64,000 nt of DNA, from positions 1 to 64,000 of the forward strand of contig CAILKE010000046.1 in assembly GCA_903834765.1 (NCBI GenBank), given 5' to 3'. Below, one piece after another: positions 44,257 to 54,121 of the stretch (position 1 is its first letter; each line of letters starts with the position of its first letter). Position numbers and translations under genes: made by a program. This DNA is from an uncultured Bacteroidota bacterium (lineage in GTDB: Bacteria > Bacteroidota > Bacteroidia > B-17B0 > Aurantibacillaceae). The notes beneath the pieces were generated by a model, which saw only the letters and a list, made by a program, of their open reading frames with translations, had not been told where the DNA came from and did not search any database.

Positions 44257-45135
44257 TTACTGCCTTTTATCAATGCCCCAAAGAAGCTTATTTCGAAGTG
44301 TTTCAAAAAAATGTTGACCTTCTAAATTGATCATGTGAAATTTAAACTGGGCTTTTTTAATTACTAACTCCGATTGATTTTTGAGAGTTTGAGATCGAGA
44401 ATCTAAGGACACATTAAAGCTTTCACTTCTACCGCTTACTTTAAAGCTAATCGTTTTGTTATTTGAAATAACTATAGGTCTTACATTTAAATTATGAGGC
44501 GCAATAGGAGTAATAATAAAATTATCCGAATCAGGCATCATAATTGGTCCGCCACAACTAAGTGAATATGCTGTAGATCCAGTTGGTGTTGATACAATTA
44601 AGCCATCGGCAAAATATGAGTTTAAAAAAACACCATCTACGTATGTGTCAATATTAATCATAGCGCTCGATTCTTTTTTGTGAATGGTACATTCGTTGAG
44701 CGCATAATTTACACCTTTAAAGCAATCTGTGGCATTATCTAATTCAATGAGTTCACGCTTATCAAGCGTATATTTCTCTTTGGTTATTAATTTAATTGCG
44801 TTGGCGAAATCTTCTTTATAAACTGTTGCTAAAAAACCTAATCTTCCTGTATTGACCCCAAGTACAGGAATCCCTGATTTCCGAACATAATCTAATGTTT
44901 CGAGCATCGTGCCATCTCCACCTAAAGAAATAACAACATCTGCTTTCGCAATTAATTCTTCTGAATTTGAAAAAGTACTAAATACAAATGGTTTCGATTG
45001 TGTGGTGTTTAAAAAATCCTGATAAGGTTTAAAAACAACAATCTGGAAATGCTCTTGAGTAGATAATATCTGTAGTTGCTCTATATAATCAGCGCGATTA
45101 TCCTTAGTATTACGAGCATATACAGCTATTGTCAT
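44257..45135 (-). CDS. nadK: NAD kinase
   Basis: This 292-residue protein has VISLGGDGTMLETL (GGDG motif near 73), LGVNTGRLGFLA and SPTGSTAYSLSCGGPIM, the defining NAD kinase motifs. It makes NADP from NAD. It is transcribed on the minus strand after the CBS gene, with 14 bases between them, so the two probably share the CBS-gene promoter. Confidence 0.95.
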   Translation of the reverse strand: MTIAVYARNTKDNRADYIEQLQILSTQEHFQIVVFKPYQDFLNTTQSKPFVFSTFSNSEELIAKADVVISLGGDGTMLETLDYVRKSGIPVLGVNTGRLGFLATVYKEDFANAIKLITKEKYTLDKRELIELDNATDCFKGVNYALNECTIHKKESSAMINIDTYVDGVFLNSYFADGLIVSTPTGSTAYSLSCGGPIMMPDSDNFIITPIAPHNLNVRPIVISNNKTISFKVSGRSESFNVSLDSRSQTLKNQSELVIKKAQFKFHMINLEGQHFFETLRNKLLWGIDKRQ

Positions 45136-45149
45136 AGATTAGTGTAGCT

Positions 45150-45812
45150 TTAGATATTTAAAAAATGAAGAAATTCGTCCAATCGATTTTTCATTCCATT
45201 TTCGAAATCGCCATGTTGAAACGAAGCTTTCACGATATAATTATAACGATAAAATGCTTGTAAAATACGAGACAAATCTTCTACATTTAATTTCAATGTA
45301 ACTTCAACCTTTGTGCTATCAGGAAGTGACGACACGTGAGCACTTAATATTTTAGCATCGTTACCTTCAATAATATTAGAAATATGTGTTAATGAATAAT
45401 CTGCTTGATTAACTTCTAAGACTATAACGCCGCCCGGATTTTGAACAGAAGCCATACTTGAAAGGTTTGCTAGCAAGCCTTTTAACGTAATGCAGCCCTT
45501 ATATAATTCTTTATCATCTAACACAGCAATCAGCGTCAAATTAAAAGACATCATTAATTTTAATAAATCGTAAGTATGCTGATAGTTATGAATAATAGGC
45601 TTTAATAATGGAATCTTAAGCTCTTCAATCGTTTCATCAGGACGGTTATAGTCCATTAAATCTGTTTCAGAAACCAAGCCAATTAATTCTCTATCTTTTA
45701 CTACCGCTAAATGCGACACTTTAAATTGTTCCATCCAATCTAAAGCCATCTCAACGGTGTCGGTATGTTTTAGAGGAGGAATTTCATCGGTTATTAAATC
45801 GGCTACTAACAT
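45150..45812 (-). CDS. CBS-domain pair protein
   Basis: This 220-residue protein has two CBS motifs: about 5-60 (HTDTVEMALDWMEQFKVSHLAVVKDRELIGLVSETDLM) and about 75-125 (LKLMMSFNLTLIAVLDDKELYKGCITLKGLL). A C-terminal ACT-like region follows (about 130-215). CBS pairs bind adenosyl nucleotides. Adjacent to nadK, so a nucleotide-sensing role is plausible but unproven. Confidence 0.85.
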   Translation of the reverse strand: MLVADLITDEIPPLKHTDTVEMALDWMEQFKVSHLAVVKDRELIGLVSETDLMDYNRPDETIEELKIPLLKPIIHNYQHTYDLLKLMMSFNLTLIAVLDDKELYKGCITLKGLLANLSSMASVQNPGGVIVLEVNQADYSLTHISNIIEGNDAKILSAHVSSLPDSTKVEVTLKLNVEDLSRILQAFYRYNYIVKASFQHGDFENGMKNRLDEFLHFLNI

Positions 45813-45816
45813 AAAA

Positions 45817-45824
45817 CAAAAGTA
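45817..45824 (-). promoter_or_regulatory. -7 promoter element of the CBS/nadK operon
   Basis: On the minus strand this reads TACTTTTG, a perfect TAnnTTTG. It ends 5 bases before the CBS ATG, so the transcript would have almost no leader. No TTTG is found at the expected -33 position, which lowers confidence. Confidence 0.45.
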
Positions 45825-45902
45825 CTTTTTTTATGAGATAATTACTTGTTTTTGGCTGATTATTTTTTAGAATTATGAACTGCTATTTGAGTTTAAAAAC
45901 TT

Positions 45903-45910
45903 TATATTTG
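45903..45910 (+). promoter_or_regulatory. -7 promoter element that decides the proline dehydrogenase start
   Basis: TATATTTG matches TAnnTTTG. With a start site near 45916, the upstream in-frame ATGs at 45875 and 45911 would lie outside the mRNA, leaving ATG 45929 as the start. No -33 TTTG with a 19-base spacer is seen. Confidence 0.4.
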
Positions 45911-45928
45911 ATGCAAAAAATATATCAT

Positions 45929-47086
45929 ATGGTTTCCTTTGATAATACTGAAAATGCTTTTAAAGCTAAAACTAACGCAGATCTCACTAAATCTTATTGG
46001 CTATTTAAGTTAGTAAGTAATCCTGCAATGGTTAATTTTGGAGCTAAAGTAGCGCCTTTGTCTTTAAACATAGGTTTTAAAGGAATAATCAAAAATACCA
46101 TATTTAAGCAATTTGTTGGTGGAGAAACAATTCATGATTGTAGTAATACCATTGTGGAATTAGGCAAATATAATATTGGTACTATTTTAGATTATAGTGT
46201 TGAAGGTAAAGAAAGTGAGGCTGATTTTGATGCCTGTTTAAATGAAACTCTTGAAACCATTGAAAAAGCTAAGCATGAGAAGCATATCCCGTTTTGTGTA
46301 TTTAAAGTAACTGGCCTTGCGCGTTTTGCGTTATTAGAAAAAGTTAGTGCGAATGAAGCATTATCTGATGCCGAAATAAACGAATATAATCAGGTAAAAT
46401 TTAGAGTAAGCAAGATTTGCAAAGCGGCTCATGATGCTAATCAAGCCATATTTATTGATGCAGAAGAAAGTTGGATACAGCAGGCAATAGATGATTTGGC
46501 TGATGATAATATGAGTAAGCACAATCTCTCAAAACCTATTGTTTACAATACGTTTCAATTATACCGCCATGATCGATTAGATTTTTTGAAGGCTTCATTT
46601 AAAAAAGCACAGGAAGGAAATTATTTTTTAGGTGCTAAGTTAGTTCGTGGTGCATATATGGAAAAGGAACGCGAGAGAGCAATTGAAAAAAAATATTCTT
46701 CACCGATTAATAAAGATAAAGAGTCATCAGACAAATTATATAATGATACTATTTTATTTTGCGTGGAGCACATTGATAAAATTGCTTTTTGCGCCGGATC
46801 ACACAACGAACAAAGTGCATTGTATTTAGCTCAATTAATGGCTGAAAAGAACTTACCTAAAAACCATCCACATATTTCTTTTGCACAATTATATGGCATG
46901 AGTGATCATATTAGTTATAATTTGTCATTAGAAGGTTATAATGTAGCTAAATACGTGCCTTATGGACCCGTTAAGGAAGTTCTCCCATATTTGATTCGTC
47001 GAGCACAAGAAAACACCTCTGTTAAAGGACAAACAGGACGAGAGTTAAGTTTGATTATTAAGGAAAAAGCCAGAAGGAAAGCTTAA
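45929..47086 (+). CDS. Proline dehydrogenase (PRODH)
   Basis: This protein has 385 residues from ATG 45929. It begins VSFDNTENAFKAKTNADL, the usual N-terminus of stand-alone PRODH enzymes. The FAD-dependent TIM barrel shows FCVFKVTGLARF, QAIFIDAEESWIQQAIDDL, GAKLVRGAYMEKERERA (near 238), FCAGSHNEQSA, QLYGMSD and KYVPYGPVKEVLPYLIRRAQEN. It oxidises proline to pyrroline-5-carboxylate and feeds electrons to quinone. It lacks the P5C dehydrogenase domain of long PutA. Its stop touches the convergent EEP gene. Confidence 0.92.
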   Translation: MVSFDNTENAFKAKTNADLTKSYWLFKLVSNPAMVNFGAKVAPLSLNIGFKGIIKNTIFKQFVGGETIHDCSNTIVELGKYNIGTILDYSVEGKESEADFDACLNETLETIEKAKHEKHIPFCVFKVTGLARFALLEKVSANEALSDAEINEYNQVKFRVSKICKAAHDANQAIFIDAEESWIQQAIDDLADDNMSKHNLSKPIVYNTFQLYRHDRLDFLKASFKKAQEGNYFLGAKLVRGAYMEKERERAIEKKYSSPINKDKESSDKLYNDTILFCVEHIDKIAFCAGSHNEQSALYLAQLMAEKNLPKNHPHISFAQLYGMSDHISYNLSLEGYNVAKYVPYGPVKEVLPYLIRRAQENTSVKGQTGRELSLIIKEKARRKA

Positions 47087-48202
47087 TTATTCTAAGTAAG
47101 TAATAATTGGATAATGATCTGTTAAGGTTTCTGTTAGATGATGGTATTTTTTAGATTTGAAGTCTTTACTATGTAAAATATAATCAATTCTGAAACGAGG
47201 AAATTTACCAGCGTATGTTTGTTCAAAGCCTGAACCTGATTCAATAAAGGCATCCTTTAAGTTCCCACGAATAGTATGATATACATAGGATGCGGGTGTA
47301 TCATTAAAGTCCCCACATAATATGATTTTATATCTACAATTAGCAATATGCACATTGATAACATCAGCTTGCTTACCTCGTTTGACGAAAGCTCGTTTTA
47401 ACCTTCGTAATATACTTTTACTTTTCTCTACTTCATCTTTCGTATCTGTACTATCATCTTTTACTTGGGCTATAAATTTATAGTCTGCTTTACTAAAGCT
47501 AATTGATTGTAGGTGCATATTGTAAATACGTACAGTGTCTTTTTTTATAATAACATCTGTATAAATACAAATATTATTAGAGCGAGTATTGAATTCTATT
47601 TTTCCTTTTTTAAAAATGGGGTATTTTGTAAACGTTGCAATTCCCCAGTGGTCTTCATTTCGCAGCGTTGTTGTATATTCGATATGGTTGTTTTTAGCTG
47701 TTAATAAATTAGTAACTGTATCTATATTATTAAAATCCCCCTTTTGCTCTGAAGTATAAAATTCTTGTAAACATAATATATCAGGGTTTTCTTCAGCAAG
47801 TGATGTTAAAATTAAATTTCTACTTTGTGAGTTTTTGCTCCAATTATACAGATCAAAGAGCATAGAATTGTAACTCATTACTTTAATATCTTTGTTGGAT
47901 ATATTTTTATTAGAAAAATCTATTTGAATAAATCCTAAACAAGTTTTGGCACTTATTAATATAGCAATCATTGAAAATAATCCATGTACGCGGAATTGCG
48001 AAAACCAATAAATAATGAATCCAACGTTTACTAAAAGAAAAATAGGAAATGCCAATCCGAAAAAAGCTAATATCCAAAAACTATCAGGAGATATATATTT
48101 GGAGGCAACGGAAAATAATAAACTAATAATGAAAATGTAATTTATCCATAGTAATAACCGATTAAGCCTAGAAAGCTTATTAGCATTACGTTTCACGATC
48201 AT
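47087..48202 (-). CDS. Membrane-anchored endonuclease/exonuclease/phosphatase-fold hydrolase
   Basis: In this 371-residue protein, three membrane spans fill about residues 15-95, followed by a DNase I-like EEP domain. Catalytic motifs are NPDILCLQEFY (near 150), LCGDFNDTPASYVYHTI (near 300) and TDHYPIITYL at the end. The metal-dependent active site faces the side opposite the membrane segment; the substrate (nucleic acid, lipid or nucleotide) is not evident. It starts a minus-strand transcript of its own. This topology is common in Bacteroidota. Confidence 0.88.
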   Translation of the reverse strand: MIVKRNANKLSRLNRLLLWINYIFIISLLFSVASKYISPDSFWILAFFGLAFPIFLLVNVGFIIYWFSQFRVHGLFSMIAILISAKTCLGFIQIDFSNKNISNKDIKVMSYNSMLFDLYNWSKNSQSRNLILTSLAEENPDILCLQEFYTSEQKGDFNNIDTVTNLLTAKNNHIEYTTTLRNEDHWGIATFTKYPIFKKGKIEFNTRSNNICIYTDVIIKKDTVRIYNMHLQSISFSKADYKFIAQVKDDSTDTKDEVEKSKSILRRLKRAFVKRGKQADVINVHIANCRYKIILCGDFNDTPASYVYHTIRGNLKDAFIESGSGFEQTYAGKFPRFRIDYILHSKDFKSKKYHHLTETLTDHYPIITYLE

Positions 48203-48331
48203 TGATCTTAATTGCGGAATAGATATGTTGGATAAAAAGCTGATAGTTGTATTGTGTTTGATAGAAGGCTAATTGCGTATATTGTTATAATTGATTATGT
48301 TTTTTAGGAGAATATGTTAAATATCAAATTT

Positions 48332-48982
48332 TTAAATAATCACACCATCTTTCATTACTAACTTCCTATCTGCCATGTTCGCAAGGGTTTCGTTGTGTGT
48401 AACAACAACGATGGTTTGTTTCAATTCATCTCTCAACTTAAAAAACAATTGATGTAAATTTTGAGCATTTTCGCTATCCAAGTTTCCACTTGGCTCATCT
48501 GCAAAAATCACTTTAGGATTGTTAATTAAGGCTCTTGCAACAGCTACACGTTGTTGTTCTCCTCCTGATAATTCAGAGGGTTTGTGATGCGCTCTGTCTT
48601 TTAAACCTAATAGATCTAATAATTCCAACGCCTTTAATTCAGCATCTTTTTTAGATGTTTTATTGATGAAGGCAGGGATACAAATATTTTCAATGGCAGT
48701 AAATTCGGGCAACAAATGATGAAATTGAAATACAAAACCTATATGTTGATTACGGAATGACGCTAATTTTTTTTCATTAAGTGATGTTATATTTTCATTA
48801 TTAAATAGGATCTCACCAGAGGTAGCTCTATCTAAAGTTCCTAAAATGGTAAGTAGGGTTGTTTTGCCAGCACCTGAAGAACCAACAATAGAGATAACTT
48901 CGGAAGGCATAATGTGTAAATCAACACCTTTAAGTACTTCTAAGTTGCCATATTTTTTATGTATATTTTTTGCTATGATCAA
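48332..48982 (-). CDS. lolD: ABC transporter ATPase, LolD-like
   Basis: This 216-residue MacB/LolD-type ATPase has Walker A ([12 protein letters not shown]), the Q-loop ([24 protein letters not shown]), the signature [15 protein letters not shown], Walker B ([16 protein letters not shown]) and the H-loop (VVTHNE). LolD drives lipoprotein release from the inner membrane with LolC/E, but no partner permease is beside it. The start is TTG at 48982; it gives the usual family N-terminus. Confidence 0.88.
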   Translation of the reverse strand: MIIAKNIHKKYGNLEVLKGVDLHIMPSEVISIVGSSGAGKTTLLTILGTLDRATSGEILFNNENITSLNEKKLASFRNQHIGFVFQFHHLLPEFTAIENICIPAFINKTSKKDAELKALELLDLLGLKDRAHHKPSELSGGEQQRVAVARALINNPKVIFADEPSGNLDSENAQNLHQLFFKLRDELKQTIVVVTHNETLANMADRKLVMKDGVII

Positions 48983-49100
48983 TGTTTGTTATAAGTGTTT
49001 AGTTGTTAAATTAAATATTTGAACAATGTTTCAAGATTATAGTTTATCATTCACTATTTCCTTTTACTTCTCTTTTATCTCTTCAATCTTTTTAAATCCC

Positions 49101-51074
49101 TTACTTAGATATTACCTTCAATTCAGTTCGTCTGTTTTTTGCTTTATTTTCAGGAGTATCATTAGGTACTTTCGGTTTAGTGTCTCCGTAACCCTTATAT
49201 GATAAGCGTGTTGCAACAATGGCTCCTTTAGTTATAATATAATCATATACTGCTTTTGCTCTATTTTCTGATAATGTTTTGTTAGCAACTTTATCGCCTG
49301 TATTATCGGTATGTCCGCCAAACTCAATTTTTAAGGTTGAATTAGTTTTTAGAAATGAACTGATTTTTTCTAACTCTGCTTTTGATTCAGGTTTTAAATC
49401 CCATTTATTCACGTCAAAAAATACATTTTTTAATTCTATTGTAAAGCCTGTATCAATTGGTTGTAGAGGAATTTGGAGCTGAAAGGGTTTTGTATAATCA
49501 GCTACTTTATCTTTCAACGAAAAATTATCACTGTAAAATAAATAACCATTTTTACTCACGTTTACTAGGTAGTTGTGATTGGATGTTAATGTAACTAAAA
49601 ACTCTCCTGCGCTATTACTAAAGGCTTTGGTAACGGATTGTTGTGTTTCAAGATCTATTAATTCAAAAGATGCTTCTAAAGGAGCTTTTGTTTTAGCATT
49701 AAAGGTTAGCCCTTTCACATAAGTGATTTTTTCAGGACGAATATTTTCGGGCAATTCAAATTGGTAAATATCTAAGCCTCCGTATCCACCTTCTCTTTCA
49801 CTTGCCATATAGGCTATTTTACCGTTAGCATCTACCAAAAAACTATTTTCATCAGTAACTGTATTAATTGGATAGCCTAAGTTTACTGCTTTTCCCCAAC
49901 TACCATCCGCTTGGCGTTTACTCATGAAAATATCTAATCCTCCCATACCCGGATGCCCTTCGCTACTAAAATATAGTGTTTGATTATCAGGATGGATAAA
50001 CACGCTTTCTTCTTTAAAAGGTGTATTAATGTTATTTGATAATAATACTGCTTCACCAAATTTACCATCGTTACCAATGGTTGAACTATAGATGTCTGGA
50101 TTTTTAATGCCTTGTCGAGTAACTGAACCTCTAATAAAATAAAGTGTTTTACCATCACTACTAAAACTTGGTTGAGTTTCCCAATTAGCAGTGTTTATCT
50201 GTTGACCAGCATTAACAGCCTTAGACCAAACACCGTTAATTTTTTGAGAATAAAAGATGTCGCAACTGCCGTAACCCTTTCTATCGGAAGATCCATAATC
50301 ACCTGTCATTTCCATGCACGAAGCAAAAAACATAACTTGTCCATCAGCACTCAGTGTTGGCGCACCTTCGTTTCCTAGGGTATTCACTGAGCTAATTGGA
50401 AACGCTTTTTGCCAAATATCTCCTACTTTATTACTCATAAAAAAATCTTCGTTTTGAGGAGCATTTACACCTTCACCTTCTCTTATATTTCTGGTAAACA
50501 TAAAGGTTTTACCGTCAGCTGTTATTGCAGGAAAGTATTCGTAATTATTTGTATTTATTCCTGTTCCAAGATTTATTAATTTAAAGGGTTGTGGGTTTTT
50601 CATTGCATTAACGCCAAATTTCGCATTCTTCAAATACTGTTCGGCTTGTTCCTTTGTATTTGGATTTATGCGATCAAATTTTAAATATGTTTCTAAATTT
50701 TTTTGTGCACCTTCGTAATCGGCTGATAATAGTTGTGCTAAACCTAAATCATAAAAATTACGAGGAAAAAATTTCGGATTGATATCGATTGCTTTTTGAA
50801 AATGATCAATAGCCTCTTTGGTTCTGTGCTTTTCCATTAGTAAGTAGGCTAGAGCAGAATGAGCTTCGATAAATTTAGGATCTTCTTGTAAGCATTTATT
50901 TAAGTACTTTTCAGCATCTATGTCTTTACGGATTTCATAATTATGTTTTCCTTCTTCGTAATACTTAATTGCTTTTTTATTAGTACTCGTATATCCTCCA
51001 GGTGGAAGATTGTTTTGAGCACAAAAGTTTTGAATAATAAAAAGTAAAGATAATAGTATAAAAAGAAGTTTCAT
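49101..51074 (-). CDS. OmpA-family protein with TPR, propeller and carboxypeptidase-like domains (PorE-like)
   Basis: This 657-residue protein has a signal peptide (1-19), TPR helices (about 25-155), a PD40/WD40-like propeller (about 170-450, with repeated SADGQVMFFAS and SSDGKTLYFIR), a carboxypeptidase-regulatory-like domain (about 450-540) and an OmpA C-terminal peptidoglycan-binding domain (about 545-657, FGGHTDNTGDKVANKTLSENRAKAVYDY). This is the domain order of PorE, a T9SS outer-membrane component. The same layout occurs in other OmpA proteins, so the assignment is by architecture only. Confidence 0.85.
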   Translation of the reverse strand: MKLLFILLSLLFIIQNFCAQNNLPPGGYTSTNKKAIKYYEEGKHNYEIRKDIDAEKYLNKCLQEDPKFIEAHSALAYLLMEKHRTKEAIDHFQKAIDINPKFFPRNFYDLGLAQLLSADYEGAQKNLETYLKFDRINPNTKEQAEQYLKNAKFGVNAMKNPQPFKLINLGTGINTNNYEYFPAITADGKTFMFTRNIREGEGVNAPQNEDFFMSNKVGDIWQKAFPISSVNTLGNEGAPTLSADGQVMFFASCMEMTGDYGSSDRKGYGSCDIFYSQKINGVWSKAVNAGQQINTANWETQPSFSSDGKTLYFIRGSVTRQGIKNPDIYSSTIGNDGKFGEAVLLSNNINTPFKEESVFIHPDNQTLYFSSEGHPGMGGLDIFMSKRQADGSWGKAVNLGYPINTVTDENSFLVDANGKIAYMASEREGGYGGLDIYQFELPENIRPEKITYVKGLTFNAKTKAPLEASFELIDLETQQSVTKAFSNSAGEFLVTLTSNHNYLVNVSKNGYLFYSDNFSLKDKVADYTKPFQLQIPLQPIDTGFTIELKNVFFDVNKWDLKPESKAELEKISSFLKTNSTLKIEFGGHTDNTGDKVANKTLSENRAKAVYDYIITKGAIVATRLSYKGYGDTKPKVPNDTPENKAKNRRTELKVISK

Positions 51075-51161
51075 TTTTATTGACGAGTTTTATAGTTTAA
51101 ATATAACGATTCTATAAAAAATAGATACGTACAAAATACTAATAAAAGCTAAATCCTAGAG

Positions 51162-51542
51162 TTATTTTGTGACATTTTTTAACCATTGTAAAGCTTTATT
51201 CCTGTCTTCAAAAAACCTTGTTGGCACAATTGGTTTATTAATTTTTAAGAATAAATTTCCAATAATGGTTTCGTGTAATTTATTACTACAAAGTGCTAAT
51301 GCCGCCACATGTTTTGAATATTCTTTTGAAGCACCTGCTCTTCTTGCATCTCCTGAAACATCAACGTTTTCTTCGGCTTCCATTAATACGTGAAATTTTT
51401 TATCAGGCATATAGTTTACTGATAGGTCTCTGGATTCCCATACGTCTTTTTCCTGCAGGGTTATATTTTTCTTAACCCTAAACTCTATCAATAAATCATC
51501 ATGAATGGTCATTAAAAATGCATCTGTTTCAAATTGTTTCAT
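51162..51542 (-). CDS. Hypothetical small protein, possible STAS/SpoIIAA-like fold
   Basis: This 126-residue cytoplasmic protein has alternating strand and helix patterns (DDLLIEFRVKKNITLQEKDVW, HVLMEAEENVDVSGDARRAGASKEYSKHVAALALCSN, FEDRNKALQWLKNV). The order and length resemble STAS/SpoIIAA-type proteins of Bacteroidota. No phosphorylatable Ser motif was confirmed. Function unknown. Confidence 0.6.
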   Translation of the reverse strand: MKQFETDAFLMTIHDDLLIEFRVKKNITLQEKDVWESRDLSVNYMPDKKFHVLMEAEENVDVSGDARRAGASKEYSKHVAALALCSNKLHETIIGNLFLKINKPIVPTRFFEDRNKALQWLKNVTK

Positions 51543-51628
51543 TTGTGCGGATTTACAAGTTATAAATATATATTTTTTGAAATTATTTTATGAAAAGGAA
51601 TCATTAAAATCAGCAAAGAAATCTAAAT

Positions 51629-51668
51629 AAAAAAAGGTCTTTACTAAATTAAGCAAAGACCTTTTTTT
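51629..51668 (-). terminator. Intrinsic terminator of the M43 protease gene
   Basis: AAAAAAAGGTCTTT (51629-51642) pairs with AAAGACCTTTTTTT (51655-51668) around a 12-base loop. It lies just after the stop of the minus-strand protease gene, and with T tracts on both strands it could work both ways. Confidence 0.85.
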
Positions 51669-51683
51669 CAAATTATTATAATC

Positions 51684-53096
51684 TTATTGAAGGATAATTC
51701 GTTTTGTTTTAGATATTGTTTTTGATTTTAAAGTTACAAAGTAAACACCAGCTGAATTGCTTGATAAATCTATCTTTATAGTTCCTCCATTTGATTGTGT
51801 TTGTTTTACTTCTTTTACTGTTTGCCCAAGAGTATTAATAACTGAGATTGTAAAATCTTGTGCATTTAATAAGTCGATTGTTATATTTAATTCACCGTTT
51901 GTAGGATTAGGAAATAATGACATTTCAACATTTGAGTTATTTTCATCTATACTATTTGGAATAGTACATACTGTTGATGTATTTAAAGATGTTCTTCTTG
52001 CACAACTAGCCATAACAGCTTGCATACGTGCTTTTTGACCAGCTGTAAACATTACCATACATTTATCATCACTATAATCCATATAATTTTGATAATTTAC
52101 CCCTGGTGAGGTTGAAGAACAAGCATCAGTTACAACCGCTCCATTTGTTGAAGGACAAGTGTAATTTTCGCCACCTTGATTTGGAGTATCTGCTACATTA
52201 TCACTTCCAGAGCAGGCTGAACCATCGTCACCCCAAATATGGTATAGTCCTAACCAGTGTCCAGTTTCATGTGTTAATGTTCTTCCTTTATTATAGGTAC
52301 CGTCATTGTTTAATCCAGTATAATGCCAATCTAATGCTACACCATCTGTATTTGCAGCACCACCAAAACCAGCTAAATCACCAATAGTAGGAGTTCCAGA
52401 GCTAGTTACTGTTGGGAATTGAGCATAACCTAATGTCCCTGCATCAGCACCTCCAAATTCTAATACAAAAACGTTATAGTATTTAGTAGGATCCCAAGAG
52501 GTCGCAGGTTTAACATTTGATTCAATATAAGACATAGACCATGTAGTGCCTGTTAAACTTTTTGAAGATGCTAAAACTCTATCAATACCAGGTTCTGCTA
52601 ATGTTGCGCCAGTTGGACTAACTTTCGCTGCACAAAAATTGATTTGAATGTCTGAGCTATTAGCAATAAATGTAGATTGAGTAACGTAAGTTGTGAAATC
52701 AGTATTTAATTTTCTATAATCTGCATTTAATGCAGCTATCTGAGAATTTATAAATGCCGCATTTAGATTTCTAGTAGGCACAGTCGCTGAAGTTCCAACT
52801 GCTTGTCCAGTGTGTATAATGTGGAAAATAATTGGAATATTATAAACAACAGCCGATTTTTTACCATTTGCAAACTGTTCATTTTTTTGCATCATAGCTT
52901 GAAAAGCTTCTTCATATGAAGAATTAAGGGCAGGTGTGCCACACTTTCTTTTTACTGGTTCGGATTCCTCTATTTTACTTATTTGATTCTCTAAAGTAAA
53001 GTTATTAGTCTTTTTTTGAAGTTTAGAATTGTTATTTTGAGCAAAGGATGCAAGTATTCCTATAGTCAATGATATTGTAGTAAATGTTTTTCTCAT
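51684..53096 (-). CDS. Secreted M43-family zinc metalloprotease with T9SS sorting domain
   Basis: In this 470-residue protein, the signal peptide (1-19) and a propeptide are followed by the protease domain with the metzincin zinc site HETGHWLGLYHIWGDD (near 280) and the Met-turn segment YMDYSDDKCMVMFTAGQ (near 340). This is typical of M43 (pappalysin/cytophagalysin) peptidases. The C-terminus MSLFPNPTNGELNITID to KRIILQ is a type A T9SS sorting domain. It presumably digests extracellular protein. Multiple Cys may form disulfides. Confidence 0.92.
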   Translation of the reverse strand: MRKTFTTISLTIGILASFAQNNNSKLQKKTNNFTLENQISKIEESEPVKRKCGTPALNSSYEEAFQAMMQKNEQFANGKKSAVVYNIPIIFHIIHTGQAVGTSATVPTRNLNAAFINSQIAALNADYRKLNTDFTTYVTQSTFIANSSDIQINFCAAKVSPTGATLAEPGIDRVLASSKSLTGTTWSMSYIESNVKPATSWDPTKYYNVFVLEFGGADAGTLGYAQFPTVTSSGTPTIGDLAGFGGAANTDGVALDWHYTGLNNDGTYNKGRTLTHETGHWLGLYHIWGDDGSACSGSDNVADTPNQGGENYTCPSTNGAVVTDACSSTSPGVNYQNYMDYSDDKCMVMFTAGQKARMQAVMASCARRTSLNTSTVCTIPNSIDENNSNVEMSLFPNPTNGELNITIDLLNAQDFTISVINTLGQTVKEVKQTQSNGGTIKIDLSSNSAGVYFVTLKSKTISKTKRIILQ

Positions 53097-53189
53097 ATTA
53101 AATATTTTAGTTATGCATAGTTACAAAAATTATTTAATAAAAACAAGAGCAAATACTACTTTTGAGGTGAAATAGTTAATGCCAGTTTT

Positions 53190-53876
53190 ATGTCTTATAG
53201 AATACTGATAATTGAAGATGAAGAATCCTTAAGAAATACTCTAAAATTAAATTTAGAGTTAGAGCAATATAATGTTTCAACTTGTGGCGATGGCAAAGAC
53301 TCCATTGAATCTGTTAAAACGTTTCGCCCTGATTTAATATTGCTTGATATTATGATGCCCACAATTAGTGGAATTGATGTATACAAAGAGTTAAGAGACA
53401 AAGGTATTAACACACCAATTATTTTTTTAACGGCTAAAAATAATGCACAAGATAAAATTGAAGGTTTAAAATTAGGCGCTGATGATTACATTACTAAACC
53501 TTTTGATTTAGAAGAATTATTGTTAAGAATTAATATTACATTGAAGCGAAACACAGTTAAACCATCATATTCAGATGTTTTTAAATTCGGTAGTTGTGAA
53601 ATAAATTTTTTGACCTTTAAAATTATTTCTATTGATGGTAAAGAGGAGACATTATCTAAACGAGAATTGGCATTTTTAAAAATGTTGGTCGATAATTTAA
53701 ATAATGTAGTATCTCGTGATGCAATATTAGATAGGCTCTGGACAAAAGACGATAACCCTTCATCAAGAACGATAGATAATTACATATTAAATTTTAGAAA
53801 ATTATTTGAGATTAACCCAAAAGAACCTGTTCATTTTTTATCTCTTAGAGGCGTAGGATATAAATTTTGTGTTTAA
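53190..53876 (+). CDS. OmpR-family response regulator
   Basis: This 228-residue protein has a receiver domain (1-115) with the acidic pocket IIEDEESLRN, the phospho-acceptor Asp in LILLDIMMP (near 52) and the Lys in DDYITKPFDLEELL. A winged-helix DNA-binding domain follows (about 130-228, SKRELAFLKMLVDN, SRTIDNYILNFRKLFE, LRGVGYKFCV). No histidine kinase gene is adjacent, so it is an orphan in this window. Its stop overlaps the convergent DUF1653 gene by 4 bases. Confidence 0.93.
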   Translation: MSYRILIIEDEESLRNTLKLNLELEQYNVSTCGDGKDSIESVKTFRPDLILLDIMMPTISGIDVYKELRDKGINTPIIFLTAKNNAQDKIEGLKLGADDYITKPFDLEELLLRINITLKRNTVKPSYSDVFKFGSCEINFLTFKIISIDGKEETLSKRELAFLKMLVDNLNNVVSRDAILDRLWTKDDNPSSRTIDNYILNFRKLFEINPKEPVHFLSLRGVGYKFCV

Positions 53877-54085
53877 ATTTTAGTGAAACGTTTCGTTTTT
53901 ACTCCTTCAATTAATACATCTTCGATAAACATAGTTAACGGTCGTACCCATAAATTTGTACCTTCGGGTTGGTAGGTTGCTTTGTAAATCACTAATAAAT
54001 TTAAGGTTTCGTGATCCTTTGCAATGGCAATAACTTCATAGATGTTACCTTTAAAATGCTTATACAATCCTAATTCTAAATCCAT
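53873..54085 (-). CDS. DUF1653 family protein
   Basis: This 70-residue protein carries the DUF1653 pattern GLYKHFKGNIYEVIAIAKDHETLNLLVIYKATY and NLWVRPLTMFIEDV. The family is small, cytoplasmic and of unknown function. The length is typical. It overlaps the end of the response regulator gene on the other strand by 4 bases. Confidence 0.85.
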   Translation of the reverse strand: MDLELGLYKHFKGNIYEVIAIAKDHETLNLLVIYKATYQPEGTNLWVRPLTMFIEDVLIEGVKTKRFTKI

Positions 54086-54121
54086 TTTTTTCTCTAATGT
54101 GTTTTAATTCCTTAAGTCAAT

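Noticed and set aside
45875-45928. Proline dehydrogenase start at ATG 45875
   Set aside because: It lies upstream of the TATATTTG promoter element, and the family N-terminus starts at 45929.
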